Below, piece after piece: positions 24,165 to 33,564 of a DNA stretch of 37,323 nucleotides; the stretch's first letter is position 1, and each line of letters begins with the position of its first letter. The position numbers were made by a program, and so were the translations under genes. A model generated the notes under the pieces. The model saw only the letters and a program-made list of their open reading frames with translations, was not told the origin of the DNA and did no database searches. This DNA comes from an uncultured Lachnospiraceae bacterium (GTDB lineage: Bacteria > Bacillota > Clostridia > Lachnospirales > Lachnospiraceae), in the NCBI GenBank assembly GCA_947626915.1, contig CANQUA010000031.1:1-37323 (forward strand). Direction: 5' to 3'.

Positions 24165-25424
24165 TTGTCAACCATACAGATCGAGGGACTGCGTCCGCTT
24201 CGCGGCGAGATCGCGGTCCAGGGTTCCAAAAATGCGGCTTTGCCGATGATGGCGGCGGCCATTCTGCATAAAGGGGTTACGGTGCTGGAACACGTCCCCA
24301 GGATCCGGGACGTTTTCTGCATGATCGATATACTGAAAACAATGGGGTGCCGGTGCGAATTTGAGGGGCACCGGCTGACCATCGGCGCGCAGACGCTGTC
24401 GCGGATCGCGATTCCGCGTTCCTATGTGACCGCCATGCGTTCCTCCATCGTGCTGCTCGGGCCTTTTTTGTCCCGGTGCGGGGAGGCGGCCACCTATTAT
24501 CCCGGCGGGTGTTCCATCGGGAGCCGCCCCATCGACCTCCATCTCTACGGACTCAGGAAGCTGGGGACGGAGATCGAGGAGAGAGGGGACGACAAGATCG
24601 CGGCCAGGGCGGAGCGGCTGAAGGGCTGCGAGATCGTTTTTCCGTACCCCAGCGTGGGCGCCACGGAGAACGTGCTTCTGGCGGCCGTCCGGGCGGAGGG
24701 AACGACCGTCATACGGGGAGCGGCCAGGGAGCCGGAGATCGAATCGCTCTGCCGGATGTTAAACGGCATGGGAGCCAGGATCCGCGGCCAGGGGACCGGG
24801 ACCATCACGGTGGAAGGGGTGGACGCGCTCCATGATTCGGAGTTTCGGGTACCGGGAGACCGGATCGTGGCCGGTACCTATCTGGCTGCCGTGATGGCGG
24901 CAGGCGGCCGGGCTTTCCTGCGCGGTATCGAGGCGGATCAGCTTGCGGGCGTGCCGGAGCTTTTCGCCGGGATGGGCGCGCGGATACGGCGGGAGGAGGA
25001 TGGCATCGGCATTTCCATGGAGGGACGGCCCGCCGCCGTAAGCCTGGAGACCCGGCCTTATCCCGGGTTCCCCACGGATCTGCAGTCTCCGATGCTTTCG
25101 GTCCTGGCCGTCAGCAGCGGCAGCGGACAGATACGGGAAACGGTCTTTGAGGGACGGTTTGCCGCCGCGGAGGAGCTCAAAAAAATGGGAGCTCAGATCG
25201 AGATAGACGGCAGGACGGCGGCGGTGCGCGGCCGGTATCCCCTGGAGGGGGCGGAAGTGGACGCGCCGGATCTGCGGGGCGGAGCTGCGCTGGCGGTGGC
25301 GGCGCTGGCGGCCGCAGGAGAGACCAGGATACGGGAATGCAGCCATATCCTGCGGGGATATGAGGATATATGCAGGGATCTGAGGCTTTTGGGAGCCGGG
25401 ATCCGTTCAAATACATCCGGATAA
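24165..25424 (+). CDS. murA: UDP-GlcNAc 1-carboxyvinyltransferase MurA
   Basis: MurA (419 residues, normal) transfers enolpyruvate to UDP-GlcNAc, the committed step to UDP-MurNAc. Seen are GSKNAALP (K22), Cys116 in YYPGGCSIGSRPIDLH, which is the catalytic and fosfomycin-target cysteine, and FPTDLQSPM. A TTG start at 24165 is preferred: GGGAGG lies 7 nt upstream and the first residues STIQIEGLRPLRGEI match the family N-terminus with no ATG available. Between ftsW and ftsQ it takes the place where murG is often found. Confidence 0.96.
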   Translation: MSTIQIEGLRPLRGEIAVQGSKNAALPMMAAAILHKGVTVLEHVPRIRDVFCMIDILKTMGCRCEFEGHRLTIGAQTLSRIAIPRSYVTAMRSSIVLLGPFLSRCGEAATYYPGGCSIGSRPIDLHLYGLRKLGTEIEERGDDKIAARAERLKGCEIVFPYPSVGATENVLLAAVRAEGTTVIRGAAREPEIESLCRMLNGMGARIRGQGTGTITVEGVDALHDSEFRVPGDRIVAGTYLAAVMAAGGRAFLRGIEADQLAGVPELFAGMGARIRREEDGIGISMEGRPAAVSLETRPYPGFPTDLQSPMLSVLAVSSGSGQIRETVFEGRFAAAEELKKMGAQIEIDGRTAAVRGRYPLEGAEVDAPDLRGGAALAVAALAAAGETRIRECSHILRGYEDICRDLRLLGAGIRSNTSG

Positions 25425-25442
25425 GCGTTTGGAGGGAAGCGT

Positions 25443-26177
25443 ATGGAAGATACTGTCAGACGGAAACCGCACAGGCTTTGGCTGTTTATGACGCTCGTGA
25501 TGCTGATCGCGGGAGTCGTGGTTTTGTCCGTCAACGTCCGTCAGGTAACGGTTACGGGCAACAGCCGTTACACGCAGGAAGAGATTGTGAATCTGCTGTT
25601 TCAGAATAAACTGGACTGGAACAGCGCATATTTGTTCTGGAAGGAGAAAACGAGAGAGCATATCCAGATCCCGTTTGTGGAAGATTACAGGGTGGACTTT
25701 CTGACTCCTTTCGACGTGGAGATCCTTCTTCACGAGAAGAGCGTCGTAGGCTATGTGGCGTATATGGGCAGCTACATGTATTTTGACAAGGACGGCATCA
25801 TAGTGGAAAGCACGGACCAGCAGCTGGAAGGGATCCCATGCGTATCGGGACTTCAGTTCGGTCAGATTATCCTGCACCAGCCGCTGCCGGTGGAGGATAC
25901 GGGCGTCTTTGAGGAAATCCTGAATCTGACACAGCTGCTGTCCATACGCCGGTTGGAAGTGGATAAGATCCAATATAATTCCAAGGGTGAAGCAAGCCTG
26001 TATTTTGGAAACGTGGAGGTGATTCTAGGCGACAGTTCACAGATGGACGGAAAGATTTCCCTGCTGGCCAACATAATGCCGCAGATCAGGGATCTGGACG
26101 GAACGCTCTATCTCGATAATTATGAAGAGACGAACACGGACATGGTGTCGACCTTCAAAAAAAATTTGAAAAATTGA
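25443..26177 (+). CDS. ftsQ: FtsQ/DivIB-type division protein
   Basis: This 244-residue protein has a short cytoplasmic N-terminus, one transmembrane helix (about 12-30, LWLFMTLVMLIAGVVVLSV) and an extracellular POTRA domain (about 32-100, VRQVTVTGNSRYTQEEIVNLL) followed by the beta domain. It is the scaffold that joins FtsL and DivIC at the septum. It starts 18 bp after murA. Sequence conservation in this family is low, so the call leans on the helix-POTRA layout and on the position before ftsZ. Confidence 0.92.
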   Translation: MEDTVRRKPHRLWLFMTLVMLIAGVVVLSVNVRQVTVTGNSRYTQEEIVNLLFQNKLDWNSAYLFWKEKTREHIQIPFVEDYRVDFLTPFDVEILLHEKSVVGYVAYMGSYMYFDKDGIIVESTDQQLEGIPCVSGLQFGQIILHQPLPVEDTGVFEEILNLTQLLSIRRLEVDKIQYNSKGEASLYFGNVEVILGDSSQMDGKISLLANIMPQIRDLDGTLYLDNYEETNTDMVSTFKKNLKN

Positions 26178-26199
26178 TGTGGATTTATTAAAAAAGTGG

Positions 26200-26228
26200 T
26201 TGATATTTTATTTAAAATCAAATATGAT
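26200..26228 (+). promoter_or_regulatory. ftsZ promoter
   Basis: -35 TTGATA (26200-26205), a 17-bp spacer and -10 TATGAT (26223-26228) lie in an AT-rich gap between ftsQ and ftsZ. The leader would be about 80 nt. This allows ftsZ to be expressed beyond read-through from the dcw operon. Confidence 0.72.
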
Positions 26229-26313
26229 AGTACATAGGTTAGTGATTCAAAATCATGGGATAAAACTATAAAAGCTGCGTGGGGGATACACGTACAGAAA
26301 AGGAGGAATTATC

Positions 26314-27510
<1,197 letters not shown>

Positions 27511-27532
27511 TTCATCCCCAGAAACAGACAGA

Positions 27533-27563
27533 GGACTTACCCGACAGGGCAGGTCCTTTTTTT
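27533..27563 (+). terminator. Terminator after ftsZ
   Basis: GGACTTACCC pairs with GGGCAGGTCC with one mismatch (27533-27556), followed by seven T to 27563. It closes the dcw cluster about 23 bp past the ftsZ stop. Confidence 0.75.
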
Positions 27564-27610
27564 CTGCCGGAAAATAAAAAAGAGATAAAATCTGTTTTTC
27601 CGGGCGGAAA

Positions 27611-27706
27611 TGTCGATCCCTTTCCTTTTTTCCATTTTTTTCCCGATAAAAAATTAGTTTTTCTTCCCATCTTTTGACAAAATCCGAAAAAGAAAATGCC
27701 TATACT
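27611..27706 (+). promoter_or_regulatory. spoIIGA promoter with 21-bp spacer and 0A-box-like sites
   Basis: -35 TTGACA (27674-27679) and -10 TATACT (27701-27706) are separated by 21 bp, too far for ordinary sigma-A use. B. subtilis spoIIG has a similarly long spacer (22 bp) and needs Spo0A~P. The -35 overlaps a reverse 0A-box-like TGTCAAA (27673-27679, 6/7), and TGTCGAT (27611-27617, 6/7) lies about 100 bp before the predicted start. Spo0A activation is therefore a strong inference. Confidence 0.7.
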
Positions 27707-27734
27707 ATTGGTTGTGAGACAGGAGGCAGGCAGT

Positions 27735-28703
27735 TTGCGGTATGAACTCTACATAGACGTGTATTTTCTCATTAACTTTGGGATGGATCTGGCGCTTCTG
27801 ACGCTTCTGGGGGAGACGCTGAAGCAGGCGGCGCCGTGGAGGCGGAAAACGGCCGGGGCGGCTCTGGGCGCTCTGGCGGCGTGTCTGGCGGCGGTCTGGG
27901 ATCCGGCCGGATGGAAAACGGGAGAAGCAATTGCCGCAGGCGGTGCGCGGACCGCGTTTTGGAAAATGGGCCTGGCGCTTTATACCGGCCTGGAAATACT
28001 GGTTCCGGCCTGCGTCATGGTGCGGACCGCGTTCCGGCCCGGCAGCCTGCGCGGGTTTCTGAAAGCGGTTCTGACGCTTTTCTTTCTGTCGGTCTGCGCC
28101 TGCGGGCTCCTGGAGGCTCTGTACCGGCTGGCCGGGGCGGGGCTGGCCGGCGGGAAAGCGGAGGCGGCGCTTCCGTTTTTGATCCGGGCGTTTTTGGCTG
28201 CCGGCGCTTTTTTCCTGCTTCGTTTCTTCCGGCTCTGCGCCGCGGAGACGAGGAGGGAGACGGGGAATCTTTACCGGGTGATACTGCGGCTCGGAAAAAC
28301 GACCGTGGAGGCGACGGCCCTGTACGATACCGGGAACCGCCTGCGGGAACCGGGGCAGGGACAGCCGGTCCATATTGTGACGGAGAAGCTGTGGAGGCGT
28401 CTGATGCAGGGCGGAGGCGGCGAAGCGGCGGGGCGGATCCGCCGGATCCCTTTCCGGACCGTCGCCAATCCCCTGGGGTTTATGGACGCCGCGAGACTGG
28501 ACGCGTTGCGGATTCGCCGGGAACACGCTCCGGATCTGGTTCTGCCCGCGCCCTGGATCGGCCGCGCCCCGTTTTCGGTTTCGCGGGAGGGAAGCTACGA
28601 GATGCTGCTTCATGAGGAATCATTTTATCATAGTTCAGGACAAAAAGGAGGAGGAATTACAGATGGTGATCAAGGTATCGATACCGAACCGTTTTCACTT
28701 TAA
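27735..28703 (+). CDS. spoIIGA: Sigma-E processing peptidase SpoIIGA
   Basis: SpoIIGA is a membrane aspartic protease that removes the pro-sequence of sigma-E in the mother cell. The N-terminal half has about five hydrophobic helices starting [21 protein letters not shown]; the C-terminal half carries the catalytic D198-T-G-N in ALYDTGNRL and the family stretch [17 protein letters not shown] start at 27735 is chosen because AGGAGG (27721-27726) lies 8 nt upstream and matches the family N-terminus. Length is 322 residues. The last 41 nt overlap sigE, whose ribosome site is inside spoIIGA. The C-terminal 25 residues look like overlap-derived extension. Confidence 0.93.
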   Translation: MRYELYIDVYFLINFGMDLALLTLLGETLKQAAPWRRKTAGAALGALAACLAAVWDPAGWKTGEAIAAGGARTAFWKMGLALYTGLEILVPACVMVRTAFRPGSLRGFLKAVLTLFFLSVCACGLLEALYRLAGAGLAGGKAEAALPFLIRAFLAAGAFFLLRFFRLCAAETRRETGNLYRVILRLGKTTVEATALYDTGNRLREPGQGQPVHIVTEKLWRRLMQGGGGEAAGRIRRIPFRTVANPLGFMDAARLDALRIRREHAPDLVLPAPWIGRAPFSVSREGSYEMLLHEESFYHSSGQKGGGITDGDQGIDTEPFSL

Positions 28704-29403
28704 AGCGGTTCCAAGCTTTAAAACCATGCTTTTTAAGAAAGAGGGAGAAATTCATTATATCGGAGGAGCGGATATCCTGCCCGCGCCCCTCAGCTGCGAG
28801 GAAGAGAACCGCATGATCCAGCTGCTGGGCACGGAGCGGGAAAAGGAAGCGCGTTCGGAGCTGATCGAGCATAATCTGCGGCTGGTGGTGTACATAGCGA
28901 AAAAGTTCGACAATACCAGCGTGGGCGTGGAGGACCTGATCTCCATCGGCACGATCGGGCTGATCAAGGCGATCAATACCTTTAACCGGGAAAAGAACAT
29001 CAAGCTGGCGACCTACGCTTCCCGCTGCATTGAAAATGAGATTCTGATGTACCTGCGCAGAAACAACAAAACGAAGATGGAGGTTTCCATCGACGAACCG
29101 CTGAACGTGGACTGGGACGGCAACGAACTGCTTTTGTCGGACATTCTCGGGACCGACGAGGACGTGATCTATAAGAATCTGGAGCAGGAGACGGAGAAGG
29201 ATCTGCTGAATATGGCGATCAGCCGCCTAAGCCCGCGGGAGAAGCGGATTGTGGAGCTGCGCTACGGCCTGGCGACGGAGGACGGGGAGGAAATGACCCA
29301 GAAGGAGGTGGCAGATCTCCTGGGCATTTCCCAGTCCTATATCTCGCGCCTGGAGAAAAAGATCATGAAGCGGCTGCGCAAGGAGATCGTGCGGTTTGAG
29401 TGA
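28663..29403 (+). CDS. sigE: RNA polymerase sigma-E precursor (mother-cell sporulation sigma factor)
   Basis: This 246-residue sigma-70 family protein carries region 2 ([17 protein letters not shown]...[36 protein letters not shown]) and region 4 ([15 protein letters not shown]...[27 protein letters not shown]). The N-terminal about 31 residues, basic and amphipathic and ending [16 protein letters not shown], correspond to the pro-sequence and cleavage region of pro-sigma-E. ATG 28663 follows AAAGGAGGAGG; an upstream in-frame ATG lies inside spoIIGA without such a site. Pairing with SpoIIGA confirms sigma-E rather than sigma-K. sigG, which often follows, is absent here. Confidence 0.96.
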   Translation: MVIKVSIPNRFHFKAVPSFKTMLFKKEGEIHYIGGADILPAPLSCEEENRMIQLLGTEREKEARSELIEHNLRLVVYIAKKFDNTSVGVEDLISIGTIGLIKAINTFNREKNIKLATYASRCIENEILMYLRRNNKTKMEVSIDEPLNVDWDGNELLLSDILGTDEDVIYKNLEQETEKDLLNMAISRLSPREKRIVELRYGLATEDGEEMTQKEVADLLGISQSYISRLEKKIMKRLRKEIVRFE

Positions 29404-29443
29404 ACGGCGAATTTAAAAAAAGTCTGGATAAATTGCGGGGAGG

Positions 29444-29452
29444 TGCTATAAT
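29444..29452 (+). promoter_or_regulatory. Extended -10 promoter of the first HAD gene
   Basis: TGC followed by TATAAT (29447-29452) is an extended -10 element; no good -35 is seen at 17 bp. The leader to the ATG is about 65 nt and GAGGGAGGA precedes the start. Confidence 0.55.
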
Positions 29453-29524
29453 GCAGTAGGAACACCGGACGGAGCGGAATGCGGCCGTCCCGCGGAAAAC
29501 CGCGAACGTACAGAGGGAGGACGT

Positions 29525-30343
29525 ATGAAATACCGGTTGATCGCATGTGATCTGGACGAGACCCTGATCCGTTCGGACCGCACTATTTCAGAGAGAAATA
29601 TCGAGGCGGTGCAGGAAGCCCGGCGGCTGGGGGTGAAATTTGTGCCGGCGACGGGCAGGGGCTATAAGTATCTCGGGCCTGTGCTGCGTCTGCTGGGCCT
29701 GGAAGACCGTGAGGGGGAATACGCGATCTCCTATAACGGGGCCGCGCTGACGGAGAACCGGGGAAATCGGGTCCTGTGCTTTGAGGGACTCCCCTTCGAT
29801 ACGGCGGAGAAGCTTTACCGGTACGGCCTGGACTGCGAGGTGGGGATCCATGTGTATACGCCGGACGCGCTTTACGTCCGCGGCATCGGGAAGGATGAAT
29901 GGGAATACCTGGCCGGGCGGACGGAGGCGTTTGAAACCAGGGAGCGGAGCCTGGAATTTCTGAAGGGGCAAAAGATCGCCAAGCTTTTGTATGTCAATAC
30001 GGACTGCGGATATCTGCGGCAGGTTGAAGCCGGGATGGGAGAGCTGGCGGCGGAGACGGAGATCAGTTATTCCTCCGGGCGCTACCTGGAATGCAACCGG
30101 AAGGGCGTCAATAAGGGGCGCGGGCTCCTGACCCTGTCGCGGTACCTGGGCATCGACCCGGCGGAAACCATCGCCATCGGAGATAATTTCAACGATCTCT
30201 CCATGCTTCAGGCGGCCGGTCTCGGAGCGGGCGTGGCCAATACCCCGGAGGAAATGAAGCCGCTGTGCGGCTACGTCGCTCAGGCCGACTACAATCATGG
30301 GGCGGTGGCGGAAGTGATCGGGAAATTCGTACTTGGCCGGTGA
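29525..30343 (+). CDS. Cof-type HAD-IIB family phosphatase
   Basis: This 272-residue protein has the HAD motifs DLDETLIRSD (nucleophile Asp9, Asp11), ATGRGYK (motif II), a C2-type cap, then K193/GVNKGRGL and GDNFNDLSML (motif IV). Cof-type members hydrolyse sugar phosphates, nucleotides such as FMN, or similar small phosphates; the substrate cannot be assigned. It stands apart from sigE by 121 bp with its own promoter. Confidence 0.93.
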   Translation: MKYRLIACDLDETLIRSDRTISERNIEAVQEARRLGVKFVPATGRGYKYLGPVLRLLGLEDREGEYAISYNGAALTENRGNRVLCFEGLPFDTAEKLYRYGLDCEVGIHVYTPDALYVRGIGKDEWEYLAGRTEAFETRERSLEFLKGQKIAKLLYVNTDCGYLRQVEAGMGELAAETEISYSSGRYLECNRKGVNKGRGLLTLSRYLGIDPAETIAIGDNFNDLSMLQAAGLGAGVANTPEEMKPLCGYVAQADYNHGAVAEVIGKFVLGR

Positions 30344-30413
30344 TCCCTAAGTCCGCCGTCCGCCTTGTATCATATGATAATAGGGAATTAAGAAACAGGG
30401 AGAGAAACGGAGT

Positions 30414-31652
30414 ATGAGCAATCGAGTCCTGGGATACGAGCATACCATACGTGCCAGTTATCTGGGTTATGTGACGCAGGCGGTGGTCAACAATCTGTCG
30501 CCGCTTCTTTTTCTTACGTTCCAGTCGGAGTATGGGATCTCGCTGGAGCGGATCACGCTGCTGATTACGTTTAATTTTGGCATCCAGCTGTCGGTGGATA
30601 TGCTGTCGGCGGTGCTGATCGACCGGATCGGCTACCGTTTAGGGGTCGTGGCGGCCCATATCATGGCGGCGGCCGGCATTGCCGGCATGGCGGTGTTTCC
30701 GGCACTGTGGCCGGGGAACGCATATCCGGGTCTTCTTTTGGCGGTGGTTTTCTACGCGCTGGGAGGAGGGCTGATCGAGGTCCTCATCAGTCCCATTGTG
30801 GAGGCCTGCCCCACGGAAGGGAAAGAAGCAGCCATGAGCCTGCTCCATTCCTTTTACTGCTGGGGCCATATGGCCGTGGTGCTGCTGTCCACGCTGTTTT
30901 TTGCGGCGGCGGGAAGAGAAAACTGGAAGCTTCTATGCTTTCTGTGGGCGTTGGTCCCGGTCTGCAACGCGGTCTATTTTTGGAAGGTGCCTATCCGGAC
31001 GCTGGAGGAGGAGCACGCGCCCATGTCCCTGGGCAGGCTTTTCAGGCAAAAGCTGTTCTGGGTGTTTATGGTGCTGATGCTCTGCGCCGGTGCGTCGGAG
31101 CAGGCCATGAGCCAGTGGGCGTCTCTGTTTGCGGAGGCCGGGCTTTCCGTGGAGAAAGCGGTGGGAGACCTGGCGGGGCCATGTATGTTTGCCGCGCTGA
31201 TGGGGACGGCCCGGGTTTTGTCGGCGAGAATGAGCGGGCGGATTTCCATGAAGAATATGATGCTGGGCAGCGGGCTTCTGTGCATATTCAGCTACCTTTT
31301 GGCCGCTTATGCGCCGTCCCCGGTTCTGGGGCTGGCGGGCTGCGGCATCTGCGGCTTTTCCGTCGGCGTGCTCTGGCCCGGAACCTTCAGTCTGGCGTCC
31401 CGGACTTTGCCGGGCGGCGGGACGGCGATGTTTGCGCTGCTGGCTTTGGCCGGGGATCTGGGCTGTTCCTTTGGGCCCACAGCGGTGGGGTTTTCGGCGG
31501 CGGAATCCGGGATGCTCAAAAGCGGGCTTCTGATGGCGGTGCTGTTTCCGACCGCGCTGTGCATCGGGGTGCTTTTGTGGCGGCGCATGAAGCCGGAACA
31601 GACAGAAAACCGCGCCGATTCCGGTTGCGCAAAAGAAGAAAACCCGCTATAA
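30414..31652 (+). CDS. MFS transporter
   Basis: The protein has 412 residues and about twelve hydrophobic helices. The loop between helices 2 and 3 (LIDRIGYRLGVVAAH) keeps the MFS motif A pattern D-R-G-R in relaxed form; a central cytoplasmic loop (RTLEEEHAPMSLGRLFRQ) separates the two six-helix halves. Conserved features such as SQWASLFAEAGL and GISLERITLLITFNFGIQL resemble sugar/fucose-type MFS permeases of Clostridia, but the substrate is unknown. The promoter of the next gene lies within its 3' end. Confidence 0.9.
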   Translation: MSNRVLGYEHTIRASYLGYVTQAVVNNLSPLLFLTFQSEYGISLERITLLITFNFGIQLSVDMLSAVLIDRIGYRLGVVAAHIMAAAGIAGMAVFPALWPGNAYPGLLLAVVFYALGGGLIEVLISPIVEACPTEGKEAAMSLLHSFYCWGHMAVVLLSTLFFAAAGRENWKLLCFLWALVPVCNAVYFWKVPIRTLEEEHAPMSLGRLFRQKLFWVFMVLMLCAGASEQAMSQWASLFAEAGLSVEKAVGDLAGPCMFAALMGTARVLSARMSGRISMKNMMLGSGLLCIFSYLLAAYAPSPVLGLAGCGICGFSVGVLWPGTFSLASRTLPGGGTAMFALLALAGDLGCSFGPTAVGFSAAESGMLKSGLLMAVLFPTALCIGVLLWRRMKPEQTENRADSGCAKEENPL

Positions 31653-31653
31653 T
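31625..31653 (+). promoter_or_regulatory. Promoter of the membrane protein-ATPase pair
   Basis: -35 TTGCGC (31625-31630), 17 bp, -10 TATAAT (31648-31653), overlapping the end of the MFS gene. Confidence 0.6.
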
Positions 31654-31701
31654 AGGAAACGGCATTCCTTTTCAGATAAAACGGACACGGGGGAGAAACG
31701 T

Positions 31702-32028
31702 ATGATAGAGATAGCTGCGACGCTTCTGATTATTCTGGCATTTTTGTTTTTGATCTGGTGCATCCGGAAAAGACGGGTCGGCGTGTTTCTGATGGTTCTG
31801 GGCTGCGCTTTTTTTGCGGGAATCACCGGACTGAAGTACGGGAGCGAGGCGGTTGCCCGCCTGATGGATGAGCTGGGAGGAAGCGGGACGGATCTGTTTG
31901 GATTTACCGAGATTTGGGATTTCGGTATATGGACGGAACACGCGGTGCTGTGGCAGGCGCTTTCGGCGGGAACGGCGGCAGTCGGCCTGTTATGGACGAT
32001 CTGGGAGGCATTTCGGAACAGATCATGA
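31702..32028 (+). CDS. Small membrane protein of unknown function
   Basis: This 108-residue protein has three hydrophobic segments: about 4-20 (IAATLLIILAFLFLIWC), about 26-44 (GVFLMVLGCAFFAGITG) and about 82-100 (VLWQALSAGTAAVGLLWTI), with basic residues CIRKRRV between the first two. GGGGGAGAAA precedes the ATG. Its stop overlaps the ATPase start by 4 nt (ATGA), so the two are translationally coupled. I do not recognise the family. Confidence 0.75.
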   Translation: MIEIAATLLIILAFLFLIWCIRKRRVGVFLMVLGCAFFAGITGLKYGSEAVARLMDELGGSGTDLFGFTEIWDFGIWTEHAVLWQALSAGTAAVGLLWTIWEAFRNRS

Positions 32029-32741
32029 AGGAACTTTTTATCAGAAGCGTCTCCATTGACTGGGACAGGATCGAAGAGGACAGTTACCTGCGCCGCATTG
32101 AGGCGATCCGTGACCTGAACGAGCTGGAATTTGAAGAGCCGGTCACGTTTTTTGTGGGCGAAAACGGCAGCGGCAAATCCACGCTTCTGGAGGCCATGGC
32201 GGTCGCTTACGGGTTTAATCCGGAGGGCGGCACCAGGAATTACCGTTTTTCCACCTACGATTCCCATTCGTCCCTCTGCAATGCGCTGCGGCTTTCGAAA
32301 GGGTACCGGCAGGCCAAAAACGGGTATTTTCTCCGGGCGGAGAGTTTTTACAACGTGGCTACGAAAGAAATCGATTACGCGGATGTCGATCATCCGTCGA
32401 GGGGTTACCATGAAAAATCTCACGGCGAGAGCTTCCTTGCCCTGGCTCAGAATTATCTGGGGCCGGGAGGGCTGTATTTCTTCGACGAGCCCGAGGCCGC
32501 GCTTTCCCCTTACCGGCAGATGACGCTTCTGGCGGAGATCGACCGCTGCGCAAAGCAGGGATCGCAGTTTATCATTGCCACCCACTCGCCGGTTCTTCTG
32601 GCGCTTCCCGGGGCCCGGATCCTGACGTTTGGAGAGGGGACGGTCCACGCCTGCGCGTATGAGGAGACGGACAGTTACCAGGTGACGGAAATGTTCATTC
32701 ATAACCGTGCCCAGATTCTGAGACGGCTGCTGGGGGAGTGA
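32025..32741 (+). CDS. ABC-type AAA ATPase (OLD/RecF-like stand-alone)
   Basis: This 238-residue soluble protein is a compact ABC-class ATPase: Walker A GENGSGKS (45-52), signature-like SHGES (132-136), Walker B YFFDEPEAALS (151-161) and H-loop ATHSP (185-189). FTFFVGENGSGKST-like starts with a short linker to the signature are typical of AAA_21/AAA_23-type proteins, not of transporter subunits, which have an LSGGQ signature and a longer helical domain. The true start is ATG 32025, coupled to the upstream membrane protein; the longer frame back to 31914 lacks a site and overlaps that gene. Function unknown. Confidence 0.88.
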   Translation: MKELFIRSVSIDWDRIEEDSYLRRIEAIRDLNELEFEEPVTFFVGENGSGKSTLLEAMAVAYGFNPEGGTRNYRFSTYDSHSSLCNALRLSKGYRQAKNGYFLRAESFYNVATKEIDYADVDHPSRGYHEKSHGESFLALAQNYLGPGGLYFFDEPEAALSPYRQMTLLAEIDRCAKQGSQFIIATHSPVLLALPGARILTFGEGTVHACAYEETDSYQVTEMFIHNRAQILRRLLGE

Positions 32742-32795
32742 GATCCCGCGGCGGCTCGTCCGGCTCCGCGTTTTACCCCGTATGCGCGATTCCGG

Positions 32796-32824
32796 GTGAC
32801 GAACGGCGTCCGGGCTGGTATAAT
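32796..32824 (+). promoter_or_regulatory. Promoter of the second HAD gene
   Basis: -35 GTGACG (32796-32801, 4/6), 17 bp, -10 TATAAT (32819-32824), 34 bp before the ATG. Confidence 0.5.
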
Positions 32825-32858
32825 CGATGGAAACGGCAGGAAAGGCGGAACGGATCGC

Positions 32859-33560
32859 ATGATAAAAGCGGTATTGTTTGACCTGGACGGGACGCTGCTC
32901 CCGATGGACCAGGAAGAATTTGTAAAAGTCTATCTGAAACTTCTGGCGGCTTATCTGGCGCCGCTGGGCTATGACCCGGCCCGCCTGGTGGAGGCGGTCT
33001 GGGAAGGCGTCGGCGCCATGGTCCGAAACGACGGACGCTGCCGGAACGAGGAACGGTTCTGGCAGGTGTTTGCGGACAAGTTCGGGGAGGAGAGGCTGAA
33101 GGACCGCCCGAAGATTGAAGAATTCTACCGGACGGATTTCCAAAAGGCCCGGGTAAGCTGCGGCTTCAATCCGGAATCGGCAGAGACAGTCCGCAGAATC
33201 CGAAACGCGGGATACCGGACGATCTTGGCGACCAATCCGGTGTTTCCCGCCGCGGCGACGGAGAACCGCATCCGCTGGGCCGGGCTGGAACCTTCGGATT
33301 TTGAATTTTATACGACGTATGAGAATATTAATTTCTGCAAGCCGAACCTGGATTATTACCGGGAGATCCTGCGGCTGCGGGGTCTGGCGGCGGAGGAATG
33401 CCTGATGGCGGGCAACGACGCCGGGGAAGATATGATCGCGGAAGAGCTGGGAATCCACGTGTTTCTGGTCACGGATTGCCTGATCAATGGAAAGCAGAAG
33501 GACATTTCCCGGTATCCGAAAGGAGGCCTTACGGACCTCCTGCGGCATCTGTACCTGTAG
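32859..33560 (+). CDS. HAD family hydrolase
   Basis: The protein has 233 residues. FDLDGTLL (nucleophile Asp8, Asp10) starts the HAD-IA fold; a helical cap follows (about 17-95), then ILATNPVFP (motif II, T/S position), CKPNLDYY (motif III lysine) and GNDAGEDMIAEELGI (motif IV). It is a phosphoglycolate-phosphatase-like small-molecule phosphatase; the substrate is unknown. ATG 32859 is chosen because it begins the conserved MIKAVLFDLDG; the longer frame from 32796 overlaps the promoter. It converges on the lysR gene with 4 bp between the two stops and no separate terminator. Confidence 0.92.
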   Translation: MIKAVLFDLDGTLLPMDQEEFVKVYLKLLAAYLAPLGYDPARLVEAVWEGVGAMVRNDGRCRNEERFWQVFADKFGEERLKDRPKIEEFYRTDFQKARVSCGFNPESAETVRRIRNAGYRTILATNPVFPAAATENRIRWAGLEPSDFEFYTTYENINFCKPNLDYYREILRLRGLAAEECLMAGNDAGEDMIAEELGIHVFLVTDCLINGKQKDISRYPKGGLTDLLRHLYL

Positions 33561-33564
33561 CGCC

